Assembly (NCBI GenBank): GCA_036429605.1
Contig: CM071591.1
Location: 1,240,001-1,304,000, forward strand
From: Cladobotryum mycophilum
Lineage: Eukaryota; Ascomycota; Sordariomycetes; Hypocreales; Hypocreaceae
DNA: 64,000 nucleotides
Direction of reading: 5' to 3'
The notes under the pieces were generated by a model, which saw nothing but the letters and a program-made list of their open reading frames with translations, ran no database searches and had not been told where the DNA came from. A program made the position numbers and the translations under genes. Positions 10,682 to 23,217 of this stretch are shown here, piece by piece (the first letter of the stretch is position 1; the number at the start of each line of letters is the position of its first letter).

Positions 10682-11986
10682 TCAAGAACGGGAAATGCGC
10701 CCATGAAGTCGCTCATGGGAAAGTCTTCCACGGACGGTGCCAGCACCACCACGTTTGTTCATCACAAGATTTTCGCTCAAGCCAGGCTTGCAAGCCGTTC
10801 CATTGGCCAAGGGGATCGGGACCGACCACACACCAGATGCGCACCTCTGGAACTGGGCTCCGTTGGCAACACAGTTCCAATGACCCTCAGTTTGACAGGC
10901 AGAGCCAGCAGCAGTTGCGCCAGATCCGGAACCATCGCCGCCGCTTGGGGGGAAGCAGGAGACGAAGAAGGCGCAGGCTGCTGTGGAGCTGGTTCGGGAG
11001 AGGAGACGGGTGTAGTAGGGACTGCCGGTTCAGTGGGAGTTGTCGTTGCTACTGCTGGGGAGGAGGCTGGAGAGGTAGCAGGTTCTGGTTCGTTGACGGC
11101 AGTGGTTGGAGCGGGAGCATTGCTAACAGGAGCCTTGGTGATGAAAACACCGCCGGGAACTTTGGACGGTGAGGGTCTGGAGCAAAGGTTAGTATCAAAA
11201 GAAGAAAAAAACGACAAAGGAAACCGTAAACGTGTCAAAGAAAACGGCGCGTTTTACCTACTCCTCGTCGCCGGACGAAGGGGGTGGGGCAAAGTTACCG
11301 CCCCAAGTGGTGCAGGTACCAGTTCCAGGAGGCAGAGTGCCCTTGGAGCTGTTGCGAGTCACATCAGGGCCAGGGGCGGGGAACTCGACGTCCTTGCCCT
11401 CAGTGGTGCAGACATTGTTGTTGACGTTGGCAACAAAGATGTTGGGGCGGGTGGAGAAAGCGACATCGGCAGCACGCTTCTTACCAGGCTTGATGGTGAT
11501 GACAGCGCAGTTCATGTACATTTCACGGTTACCGAGCTGGTTGAACCAAGTCCAGGCAAACAGAGCGTCACCAGCAGGAGTGTCGCTAGGGAGAGAGAAA
11601 GACCAGGCCGAATCACCAGAGGGAGGGCAGCCACCAACCCAAGAGTGGACGACCTTGAAAGTCTTTCCCTTGTCGTAGGAGAGGGAAGCCTGGCAGCTGC
11701 CGCCGCCATGGTTGGCACTTCCAGTGAGGCTGAAGGAGACAGTCTGACCAGGAGACCAAGTAGCGACAGACTTGGCGGCAGGCTGGCCGAGCAGGTTGAG
11801 GTAACCCTTGCAGGGGAAGTCACTGCCGCTGGCCGCGAGAGGGGAGGTCATGCTATAGTCCTTCAGACTCTCGGGGGTGTTGGGGTTGAACTTGGATCGC
11901 AGAGGAGGAGGCGACTTCATCTCCATGTGACCATGGGCAAAGGCAGCCAGTCCAAGGACGGCACCAAGAGTCTCGGTGAGCTTCAT
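10682..11986 (-). CDS. AA11-family lytic polysaccharide monooxygenase with C-terminal X278 module (frame break at 10947-10952)
   Basis: AA11 enzymes are secreted copper monooxygenases that oxidatively cleave chitin. The signal peptide (residues 1-19, ending AFAHG) leaves His20 as the mature N-terminus (HMEMKSPPPL), the first ligand of the histidine brace. The second histidine is in NHGGGSCQASLSY, and the family block WTWFNQLGNREMYMNC follows. Exon 1 is 11986-11262. The intron at 11261-11177 uses a GTAGGT donor that removes an in-frame TAG, with branch ATACTAAC. Exon 2 (11176-10682) encodes a Pro/Thr/Ser-rich linker and then an X278-type module (ACQTEGHWNC, FQRCASGVWS, ANGTACKPG). Linker and module are out of frame at a C6 run (plus-strand GGGGGG 10947-10952); one more C joins them as PASPPSGGDGSGSG. 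The open frame antisense to this gene is a shadow. Confidence 0.9.
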
Positions 11987-14900
11987 GATGATGATGGTGG
12001 TGGTGGTGTTGATGAGCAAAGGTTGACAGTTGCGTTTGTGGTAAAGAAGTCGAGGTAGGTTTATTTGCAAAAGGAGTGCTGTTGAAAAGTTTTCAACAAG
12101 AAGCGTTTGTGTTGTTGTTTTCGTTTGGAAAGTCCGAAGTGTTGGCAGCTGGCAGAAGTTGGTAGATTTTTTATATCGAGCCCGGCTCGAGTGAATGGCT
12201 ATTCAAAGTCCAATAACAATAGATATTGAAAAAAGGAGAGGAAATGCTTGCTCTTGGGGGGCAATGCACACAACCGCAAACGACAAAAACTGAGATGATT
12301 CAAAAGTGAACTGGAGGTGAAGGGGAGGGAGTAAAGGGGAATCAGGCTGCCTTTTGTACACGGACAACAAGGCGGCGTTTGCGAACAAGACACAGACAAT
12401 CAACAGATGTTCGGCGGCAAGGTTGGCCTTGTTACAACTACGGCGACATTCCTGCAGACACAACGGAACACCAACAAGGACACACACCCAGGCAGACCCC
12501 ACAAAGAGCATTGGGAGCTTTGACATATCGAAGTCTTTGAGAGTGACCCGCAGCATGCTTCACCAACAGACCAGACATGCAGCATGTGGTCTATGCCGGC
12601 GCTTCTCTTTGGACAGCCTTCCTTTTCTTTGAGTGCATGGCTCATGGAACAGAAGTGATGTGCAAAACAGTTTAGTCTGTCATCATTTGGCGCCTGTCTG
12701 GGTGCCTTGGCGGCCGAGATGGCACCTTTAGAACCCGCATTTTTCCATTCCCTTCTTCCTAGTCGAGCTAGATCAAGCAGGTCAAACAGCTTTGTCGAGT
12801 CTATTTGCTAGCCATATCGCAGAATTGTCGACCCAACCGGGATTGGCAGCAGGTGCTGTGCCTGAATGCGACTATCTACAAGTACTACCTGTACAGCATG
12901 GCTGATGGAGGGTGAATGGCATGGTTCACCATGGCGAGACCCGGCGCTTGGACCCAACATTAGATGTCTCGATATGGAACCCACTCTTGACGATGCTACC
13001 ACTCTCTCCAGCCCGCCAGGAACCAATCATCTGGAGCCAACGCCCCATGACTTGAAACAAGAAGGGGAGGAGGAAGCCTAGCATCCATCTCCCACATTTT
13101 GTCACTTGGTTTCTTGGGGGGAAAAAGTCTTGGCCCTGGGGTTCATCTCCAACATGGCGGCCACGCAGCAGCCATACACAGGAATGTTGGCATGAACGCA
13201 GCCACAAGAAGCAAGCCACTTTACCGCTGGATGCAACCACATATTTTCTTTGTTGCATCGAGAGCCATGTGCCATGACATAGCAGGCGTCAACAGGACAC
13301 TTCCATATCTGGCATCACGGGCATGGTCTCGACGTATGAGCTGCAATGTCACGTATAGCCGCCCAGGTATTATAGCATCCTTTTTGGGGGAGGGGCCTTG
13401 CTATTGTTTCCACCTACCCGCCTTAACAACACTAATGTTACGGTGCCTTGCATCGATGCAAGCCCCCCGCGTGTCACACAATCAGGTTCAAGGTTACCAG
13501 CCCAGGTATGTTTGATTAATTCTTCAACCACCACCACCACCGTCGTCGTCACCATCATAATCACCATCCCTGGCATCATTCCACCGCGTGTGCATCTATG
13601 AGTGAGTGAGTGTGTGTGTGCCTCGATGGCTTTCTTTCACACTAGGTTCTGACTCCATCGCTGATCCGGCTTCACGGATCGAGCCGCCCTTGTTTGCTGC
13701 ACATCACTGCCTCTTTCTGCTATGCTGCAAATGCCTCACCTGGAAAGAGAAGCGGGAAGAGGATGGAGAGGAAGCGCCTACTACACTGCAAGAGCTTTGA
13801 CTCTGCTGCTGCTGCTGCTGCTGCGCGTAGATACAGCGCATCTGTCCCGACTTTTCGGGTTGTTAAGCGCCCGACTCTACTCATGAACTTGGTACGGAGT
13901 AGGTATTTGTCTAGGTAATTGGAGTCGAAAAGTAAAAATATCTACGGCTTAAGCGCCTCGTCTGCCCAAACCGGGAATCAAGCGTACCCTGTAGTCTACA
14001 TACCCCAAACGTGCACTGTCTTGGGTAGGTATTACTAGGTATGGAGACCATCTTCATGGAGTATGATTCCAGCCCCGGGCTGCCCACCGTCGAATCCCCC
14101 GGGTTCCATTTTGTCTCTCTCTCTCTTTCGCTCTCTCTTTCATCGAGACAAGACCCAGAATGACCAAGAATGCATCATTGTCAGCCATACTGGTCATTCA
14201 ACCCCCCTGCCTACATACAATATGCACCACCCCTCCACTCATGATGATGCACCACACACTACAAAACACACACCCAGCCAAAGCTACCCATGATATACCA
14301 TGACACACAAAAAAAAAAAAAAAAAACCAGTCATGCATCATTCATTGCATCTTTTCATCTGACAGTCTGCCCGAATTCAGAGGGAGGGCTATATCACAAA
14401 CTTCTCTAGTCACATCACAACACACACAACTGCAGAGTCGCAATCCCAACCGCTTTCCCACCATCCCCCTCCCCCTTTACCAAGTTTCAAATCCTCCGGA
14501 ATTCGGAGCCTTTCTCTTTTTCTTCTTCATTCCTGTCTAGTCTTTGTCTCTTTTTTTTGTCCTTGTCTTTATCGTTGTTTCACATGTCTTAGACCCTTCT
14601 GTGCCCCCAACCAGCGTAAGCAATGTACATGCACCTTCTTTTTCGCTTTCGTTTGCGATTCTTTTTTGGTCTCTTCTTAACCAACTTCCAATCTGAGAAA
14701 TGCGAGAATGCGAGTTAGCATTGGAGGACCAACTTGTCAATGGGATGAATAGAACCAACCATTACGCTACATTGCTCGATTCATCATAGTCTAGTACATC
14801 ACCCCTACCAACCCTACCACCCCTACTTTATGCAGTATGTTTCTTCCATCCCATTTCTAGCACCAACAGACACAAGACATGTGATGATGAAGCAAGTTCA

Positions 14901-15869
14901 TAGAAAAAGGCAGGCTAGAATTTTAATTTATTGACATCAACCCTCGTTATCATTTACTTTACTCCTAAATGGCAGACTTTCAAAAGTACCCAGAACAGGT
15001 AGGTCATTTCTTGTCTGTCAATATTGGGCGTCTGCCAAGTCGTAACGTAACGTCTGCTCCATATCGCTTATCATCATCATCATCGACTGCGACTATGCTT
15101 CCTCTACCTAGACCACGCTTCCTCGGCACCTCCACCCCGTCAACCTTCATTCTCATACTAATGCTTCACTACCACGATAAACCTTCTTGGCCTTTACTAG
15201 GCTTGGCCATCAGGGCCTTGGATCCATCTCCTCATCATCATCATCATCACCATCAGGGAGCTTCCTGACAGAAGAGTGCATCACGCACCATCACCCCAGC
15301 TGACCCCCACCATATGCACCGGCGCGCAAACCCTGCTTTTGTGTAAAAAAAAATGTCCATGGTTGTTGTGCATGAGTTCGCAGCTGCCATGTGGAATTGG
15401 ATTGGAATCGGCCCCCCGTCACCTAACATGCCTCCATGTCGCCAACCAACTTCTATCAAGGATGCCCCCGGACCGCAGACACTATTGACAACTTTGTTGC
15501 AAAGCTTACCAGTGCCTGCCCAACTTGACATGGTCTCTGGGGACCCCATGTAAAAGCGTGAAGCGTGACCCCGATCTGGCTAAGACTCCTGGACTGAATG
15601 GCGCCGTCCATTTTCCCATCAAAAAAGAAAAATCACCACCGCTCAAAGTATACTTAGGTAGTTGTGATGCGTACTCCTCACTGCACCTCGTCGCAACTAT
15701 ATAGCATACTTTGTTGTATTGTACCAGACTACCGTCATTCATAATCCAGAGCTAAAAGGGGGAGGGGGGGTAGAAAGCCAGAAATGTAGTCCTTGGCGAA
15801 TGGTAGTCAAAAATGTATAAATGCAGCGCTGTGTATGACATTGCACATGTAATATCGTATCTGAGCTTT
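11987..15869. other. Long intergenic region upstream of the AA11 gene
   Basis: No supportable gene in 3.9 kb. The part near 11987-12180 is the AA11 promoter and leader. Low-complexity features include CTG repeats at 13802-13824, a CT-rich stretch at 14113-14150, a poly-A run near 14310-14327, and CAT/ATC repeats near 15230-15255. TACGGAGTA occurs at 13893-13901, followed by TAGGTATT and CTAGGTA words. Short open frames here match no family I know. Confidence 0.5.
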
Positions 15870-18800
15870 TCACTTGGCGCCGCCAGAGCTGTCCGTTCCC
15901 CGACCTTGTGACGGGCCGGATCCCGCATGGTTAATTCGTGGCCCTGGGTGATGGCCCTGGGGTGCGTGGTTCTTGTTGTAATTGTTGCTGCCACCATGTG
16001 GCTGCGAACCATATTGATGATGATGCACCTGCTGAGGACTGGTACCAAAGTGCTGAGATCCAGGCCCATTATAAGCTCTCACACTGGACACTGCAAATGT
16101 CAGCCACATGTCACACCCCGGTCCGACTAAGGGGGCGTCACTGACTTGGTCCGCTGGTTTGTCCCGGCACGTATGCCGGCTGGTTGTACTGAACGTTTGG
16201 ACTCATCCCGTACTGCATGTTATGGCCTTGTTGGGAGCCTTGATGGACCATCATTGGCGCCGTTGGACGGCCTGGACTAGGGTAGCCGTTGGCTCCTGGA
16301 ACTTGCTGCGGTGGGCCCGACGGAGGTAAGAACTGAGGATGGTGTCCTCCAGGATACATCATATGGGGAGCAGCAACCATTCCTTGAGGGCCTGGCATAA
16401 ACTGCGGTTGCATCATAATGGGCCCCCCATTTGTCCTTGGGGTGGAGCGTAGTGAGGATTGTTGGAGAAGCTCCTAAACTGAGCCATCTGAGGGTTCCCT
16501 GGTCCCACAAACACCGGCTGGTTGTACGGAACCTGTCCAGGAGGGGTTACGCCTGGATAGGCCACAGGCAATTGTCCCATACGCGGAGAGGCAAATGATT
16601 GGGCCGAATTGGAGTGCATCATCCGATGGTCATCGTTGCCATATTGCTGATGAGGTACGGGCCCATGCTGCGGTGTGTGCATCTGCATCGGCGGCATGTG
16701 AGGCGATTGTCGTTGCACCATGCTATGCGCGCCATGCTGTAGGTGGAATGGAAGTTGATGCTGATGGGCCAGTTGCGGCACAACGTGCGGCGGGTTAGGG
16801 GTGGGCATCGAAGCGCTGGCAAAGGGCTGCCTGTCAAAGTACTCCTTGTAGGTAAGGTGCATTGTCGAGTCAGACTTCTCTTCATCCTGGAGTTGCCGCC
16901 AAGTTGGGAGCGTATCGAATGATGGTCGCAGGCCGCCATTCTCATCCCAATTACGACCCTGCGGGGGTGTGATGGTCTTGATATGGGACAGGATGTAGCA
17001 CTTGGTCACGTCCACGGCCTTTGTCTTTCGTCGAATGAGCTGTCCTGTTTGCTGCACGAATGTGCCAGCAGAATCAGCAGCAACGTGATTAACTGAAGAT
17101 CGTGGGCTGGAGCTTGCACTTGGGTGGCTGTTCGGGTTGAAGGCTGCAGCAAATGGACTAGGCCTAAATTCATTGCTATTGGGATTGAGCTTCGCACCAA
17201 GATGACCGCTGTGTCGCCGAGTGTATGCCGCATCAACGTTATTCGAGGGACCGGTTGGCGGGGCGCGGACTTCTGGCCTGGCCGAGTGCTGATGAGCCGT
17301 GGGAGGCTGTGAGAATTTCTGCTGCTCTATGGTATGAAGACGCTGCGCAAGACTTCCAGTGGGGTGTTGCGAAGGACCAGCACGGTTGTTCCTAAAGCCC
17401 CCTGTGCATGGTACTGCTGCTGATTAAACTGCTGGCGGGGTCCGGCATGACGGTTAGGTCCAGTACTCGGAGGAGTTGCCTGAGGGCCAGCAGGCGCTCG
17501 GGCGGGTCGATTATCCTGGGCATTTGCCGTCGGAGTTTGCTCGGGCTGCTTCGGTTGAGCGTCCTTGCCCAAAACCACTTCTTTCTTTGTGTGTGTATCC
17601 GTCTTTGCTTTGGCCATCTCTTCGGCATTTTTCATAGCCTTTGCTTGAATCTCCTTTTGCTTGGCTGGGTCTTTGGCAATAATCGAGACCAAGTCCGTGG
17701 GGACCGGTGTCGACAATTTGAAGCTATTGGCAAACTTCTTCAGCTCCGTTAACTTGATTTCCTTGTCCGCTTTGGCCTTACTGCTGCGGACCTTCTCAGC
17801 GTTGAGGCGCTGCTGGCTAGCAAATGACTTGAAAGAGTTCAAAACGTCGCGTTCGACGGTTGAGGTAGCACTAGGAGGATTTTCAGCGATCGTAGGCGGC
17901 ACGTTGCGAGCGGCGGCGGCGGCGGCGGCGGGAGCTCGGCTTGTTGTAGCAACCTTCTCGACCGGCTTGTTCTCCTGCGGTTTAACCTCCCGGATTGGCG
18001 CAGGTGATTTGGTCTCGACAGGTTTGGCTTGCTCTGCTGGCTTAACTTCAACAGGCTTTGGAGCTTCAGGTTTCGGTGTGGGGGTGCCGTTTTTGGTAGA
18101 CTCAGAAACAGGAGTTTGTGCCTTTGGCTGTTCAACAGTTTGCGCCAACTGCTTCTTGGAAATCTTGATTTGCGATGAGATGATAGCTGGGTCGACGGGA
18201 GCCCCCTTGACAGTTGCCTGGCCAGTGGGTGCTCTCTTGGCAGGAGGAGTGTACTTGTTTTCTCGCCCAGAAGACAGAGGAGGGAAGTCCTGTTTTCGGC
18301 GGACACCACTGTATCTGTAGAGTTGTTAGACAAAGCTTCTTTAATAAAAGATAAAATAAAAGACTCAATTATCAATTGGGGGGCGGGGGGACATACTTAT
18401 CCTCCTCGTTTTCTTCACCCTTGGTTCCAACATAGTCCATTATACGTTCTTCGGCTACGTGCGAAGTCACGGCAGCGCTGCGTTCAATCTCCCGGGCCTT
18501 CTTCTCCGCAGCGGCAATTCTTTCATTGAACTGCGGGTGACTCTTATTGATAGCAGTCGTGTACATGTTCTCGTCGTAGTCGGTTTTGAGACCAAAAAGC
18601 CTCTCGTTCTCGGCGAACTGGTCCCAACCAGTGGCATTGTTGGATTTCTCCAAGCTTCCGTCGATGGCATCGTTTGTGTCGGAGACCCAAGGCTGCAAAA
18701 CCCGTTCATTTCCAAACCGAGAGTTGGAAATGGCCGTATCCGTCCTAAAGCCGGATCGGTTCCCTAAATACCACGGTGTCAGAATTGCTGGCCCAAAAAA

Positions 18801-18914
18801 AGTAAAAAAAAAATAAAAATAAAAAGGGTCAAGGTTAAACTAACCATTTGTCCGCCCATCCATCTTTCCCATACTGTTCCTCTCCGCGAGAGTCTCTTTC
18901 TTCGTGGCTGGCAT
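15870..18914 (-). CDS. Ataxin-2/Pbp1 homologue with LsmAD domain (two frame breaks; Lsm domain not found)
   Basis: Ataxin-2/Pbp1 proteins bind poly(A)-binding protein and act in mRNA stability and stress granules. Exons: 18914-18845, 18763-18397, 18314-16146 and 16090-15870, all GT..AG with matching phases. The LsmAD domain is clear: FRTDTAISNSRFGNE, GWDQFAENERLFGLKTDYDE, TTAINKSHPQFNERIAAAEK, HVAEERIMDYVG. Next come YSGVRRKQDFPPLSSGRENK, an Ala/Pro/Lys-rich stretch, a charged helix (about 17600-17830) and a long Pro/Gln/Met/His-rich tail. The frame breaks at plus-strand CCCCC 17398-17402 (one added G in the message gives QGGFRNNRAGPSQHP) and at CCCCCC 16423-16428 (one added G gives QMGGPIMMQPQF). 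The first exon begins MPATKKETLAERN; the Lsm/SM-ATX domain normally preceding LsmAD is not visible in any frame upstream, so the 5' end is uncertain. Confidence 0.85.
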
Positions 18915-21900
18915 GCTATCGACTTTCTTGCCGTAACACAGGTCTGCGGATTGCTTTGTCAAGTAGCAACGGATCCAGCATAAACCGAAGTATCAGCAAA
19001 CCGTCTCCTCTGCCGGGGGAGCACGTGTTGATGATTTTGAGCCGGTGTATGAAGCGGCGAGTTGATGGTCGTTCCTTGCACTGGGATGGGTCAGTATCAT
19101 ATAGTTCGTTTGTAATGCGGTGCAACTGGCGTATGCGGCGCATAAAGTCTGTGTGTACAAGAAGAAAAGAGCGAGGCAGTGTATGCAGGTACAAGGGGGA
19201 AAGGTCGTATAACGAAAGAGGAGGATAATAATCCAGTATATAGAGGTACTGGGAGGGGAAATTCAAGTATAAGAGCAGGTCAAACGAACCTGATGATTGT
19301 GACAAGGAGAACTCTGTGTCACTCCAACAAGTCACCGAATCGGGGGGATGATCGGGCTCCTCTAGAAAAAGCGTCCTCGGAGACTGTGTGGCCGGCGCTC
19401 GCTCCTGAAATGGCACAACAAAAGCATTAGCGAATTGGCAGCGATGCGCATGAAGCTTTTGAGGATGGTCAAAGTAGACACAGTAAAGACTGAGAGAAAG
19501 CTGTGCTGTCTAGCGGGCACTCGCAGAGGTTGGTAGGGCTAAGCAGTGGACCAGCCAGGGGGTGGGTGGAACGAGAGGGAAAAGAGAAGTGAGTGTGAGT
19601 GAATGGGTGAGAAGTGGGAATGGAAACGAAAAACAACGGTCGACCCAGAAAGAGAGAGAGAGGGAGAGAGGGAGAGAGAGAGGGCCAAGGCGTGCGTTGC
19701 GGTCGCAGACGGCGGGTGGGCGTAGGTGTAGGTGTGTAGGCGTTGGCGTGGGGAAAACGAGGTCGGGGAGGCTTAATGCTTACTAGGAGGGAAAGCGAGA
19801 GGCAAGAACTAAAGGGGGGTGTTGGTTGTCCGTCCAGAGAGTTCTTTTTTTTATTAAAGGTCGTCTCCGCCGTTTCGTCCAGCTCGACGCTGCTACGATT
19901 GCCTCGCAATGGGCGAAGAGGACATGGAGAGAAGGGAGAGAGAGAGGGAGATGGGAAACAAAGGAAGCGGGTGGTCGTTGGACGACGGACGGGAAGAGGA
20001 AAGGAGAGATTGAAGTTTTGGTAGTGGTGGAGGTTGTTGATGAGGCTTTGGCTTTTTGGCTGGCCTTTGTTTTCCGCTACCCTGTCACTCTTGCTCTCTC
20101 TTGCTCTTGCTCTTGCCCGGGCTAGTAGCCCAGTACATACCTAGTAGTAAGTGTGCCCACAAAGTCTGGAAGTCTAGAAGTCTCAGCGGGCAAGCATCCC
20201 ATAGGCACGATACGAAAGAGGACAACGGGGAACCTTGCAGTACACTGTGTGTGCATACAGTGCGAGATGGGATGCTAGCAGTCGGTAGGTGAGTGTACCT
20301 CAGCACTGCAAGGACCCGGAGATGGTGCGGATCTGCAACTAGAGAGCTTCATAATACAGTGTCAAATCAACAACCTGATCCGTCCACCTCAACTGGCCTA
20401 TCCATGTATCTTCCAAGTACTGTACCTGGACCTCTCTCTCTTCTCCCTCTCCCGCTGCAAGCCCCCCAGATCTCCCCCCAACACATGTGCGCGCATCAAG
20501 TCACGGCTTAATAACGCCCTGAGTCACTTTAGAATTGTTTTAGAGGAGGATAAATCATGCACTCTTAAATTCTCTGTTTCGAATATTTCCTTTTTTCCTC
20601 TTCTCTTTTCTCTTCCATCTTCTCTCGTTTTTACTTTTCATTGCTTTTCCCCCATCCTGTGCTCGTCATCTTTCATGTATCCCGTGTAGGTAAGGCGGGC
20701 TGAGCGAGGGTCACACCACATCCAAAGCTGCTGCTGCTGCGATACTGCAAACAAACAAAAATAAACGGCCGGGTTACCGATGTCGAGGGCAGAGGGCGGG
20801 GGGTTGCCAAGGCGGGCTTGACAACGGGCTCACCTTTTTCGTGCCCGTATGAATAGGAGAGAGAGAGGCAGACAAACTGGGGAAGTACCTGGTAATGTAT
20901 ATCAGCATTCAAGATGGCTTCACTTTTCTTTCTTGGATATTCCATCTCTTGCTGATCAACCAACACCACCACCACCACCTAATAACAACACCACTATCCT
21001 CCTTCCCACACTCACAGGCATCCCCATTAAACGAGGCGGCTTTCGCTTTCGTCCAACTTATCCGGACCGCGCCGACTTATTTTAGTGCCCTCCGCTTGCT
21101 GGCCCCTGGCTCCAACAATGCACATCCTCAGCTGCAACAAGCTCGTCCACTCCCGTCCGTCCACTCAGCTTATACCAGCGATTCATGCATGAAGCTTTTT
21201 CTCGGCCAGTGCTTGCTTTGCTACCAAGTAGACAACTTGTGCATCATCGTCCTTGACATGAGATGGGGAGGGGGACCTCGTTGTTGATTGGAAAACTTGC
21301 AGGTTCCGGTTTTAGAGCAAAAAAAAAAGGTCTCCTGGGTCGTGCGCCATCTCATCATTGTCTTACCATTTCTCGGCCCCTGTTTGAGATGTTTCGCCCA
21401 TCTGCAGAAACGAAGCAGCCACCACGCGACAGTAGGAAAAGTCAAAAGCCCGTTTTTGCAGTAAGGCAAGTACTTGTAGATCTAGATGGTCCAGCTTGAA
21501 CGGTGAAACCAATAGCCTCATTGTTTATTCACATTGTAACGTCCACTAAAAAGTAAGTAGCTGGAGGCCCTGAACCGCCCTATTATGCCAAAAAATACCA
21601 CAAAACAAAGCTGAATGCCAAAGATTATAATGAGGAACAAGACACCTGGCCAGAGCCTGTTGTAGGGCATTATGTAGGGGATGAACAACAGGCCTAACAA
21701 AAGGCCTAGAAAGTAAAAAGAAACACTGCTCCGTAGAAATCGAGAGAAACCATAAACACGGAATCGGTCTGCCATGTTGAGCATACCGGCCAGTCTCTTC
21801 ATTTGCCTCCCCCATCTCATCCCAAAGCCTTGTTTGGCCTCTCGGCTAGCAAATACGGCAGCACTACTTCAGCGGCTTTATCCAGGGCCCCGATTGAACA

Positions 21901-23217
21901 AGGACCGAGCCGATCCCACAAGCCTTGGTAACCTATTCTGTGCGGACGGCATAACCGTCATAGTTGGTGGCGGGCATTTTGATTTGCTTTGGAGATGGAG
22001 GAGGCAATCCAAGCAATCCGCCCACTCCTCCTATCCGCCCAGTTCCACCCCATCTCTCGGGTGCTACTACTAACATCGTTGCCCCATGTCATCGTCATCC
22101 AATTAGTGTAGTTAATCGCTCGGCTCTCCCTCTCCCAGAGTCACAGGTATTTTTAGCATCTCGATTGAGCCACAAATAGCTAGACAGTCGACTCTCACAT
22201 CTATCCTATGCATTCTGATTTGGATATCCAAGAATGCGGGGGCACGGCGTATTGATATAATCGCACATCGTCATCCTCACCATCATCATTACAGCGGTAA
22301 ACATGAGGAATTATACCAGAGACACGATTTCTAGTTAACAAACTTGTCAGTTTTTAGGTAGGCATTGCGATAGGTTGACTGATATCAGCGGCTTGTCGTT
22401 GGCCAAACAGCAGGATATGAGATGATGGAGGATTGATCTCATCTGAGATTGACCCTAACGAGGTATTCAATTGAAGATTAACTTGCGCCTCCCATAATCC
22501 GATGAGGGCGGGTCAAACAATGACACTTTCCATCCACAGCCAGAAACAAAGCCTCCGTCTCATCTCTTGTGAGTTAATTAGCCCGCTGCACGAAACCTTT
22601 GCTGAAGGATCATGCACTGCCGTACGACTTACTCAAAATGGCAAGTCAGGGCTCTTTTCAAGCTCAGCGTGCAACGGCATCCAATAGAACTGTGCACTTG
22701 TGTACGTTTGATGGCCCAGGGTTTGGTTACTGGTCTCTTGGTGTACAGAGTGTTGCTTACGTCTGATATGGCATTGGGGAAGAGTCTCTGCATTGTAAAC
22801 CGGATGGTTGGCCTACAACTGTAACATTCGATTACGACAAACATCAAACAGCCACCCACTAGAATATCCCATTGCAATACCCAAGTCCCTTGAGTGCAGC
22901 CTGGACCGAGGGTATCAAATTATTCAAGCATAGCTCATCATGGTGGTCATTATACCGTAGCCCCTCATCCTACCTCAAAAATAACACCAGATAAGCCAAC
23001 CGACCCATTTTGTGACATAGTAGGAGTAAAAGAAAATCGGGCGTATAGCCCATCATTATCCACATATCGCGGATAACATGAATCGTCAGTCTGACCGGTG
23101 CTGTCGAGCAAACAAAGGGGATTTCTTCTACAGATAGTATTCACAAACAGTATAACCTTCGCCCTTTCATCTAGACTACTGACTGTTGGTACACGCTTTT
23201 CCGCTGTTGAATTCCCT
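18915..23217. other. Long region upstream of the ataxin-2 gene and downstream of qcr2
   Basis: No supportable gene in 4.3 kb. Between 18930 and 19440 on the minus strand there are plausible acceptors (for example after 19388) that could mark unassigned 5' exons or a spliced leader of the ataxin-2 gene. 19550-20020 is strongly purine-rich on the plus strand (pyrimidine-rich on the gene strand), typical of a fungal promoter or leader. 20560-23200 shows no recognised coding sequence. Confidence 0.45.

Noticed and set aside
10619..12058. A 479-codon plus-strand open frame
   Set aside because: It is antisense to the AA11 gene, whose domains, signal peptide and intron are clear. GC-rich coding DNA often leaves the opposite strand open.
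17661..18320. A 219-codon plus-strand open frame antisense to the ataxin-2 gene
   Set aside because: Composition follows from the codon bias of the minus-strand gene; no domain or family sequence is present.
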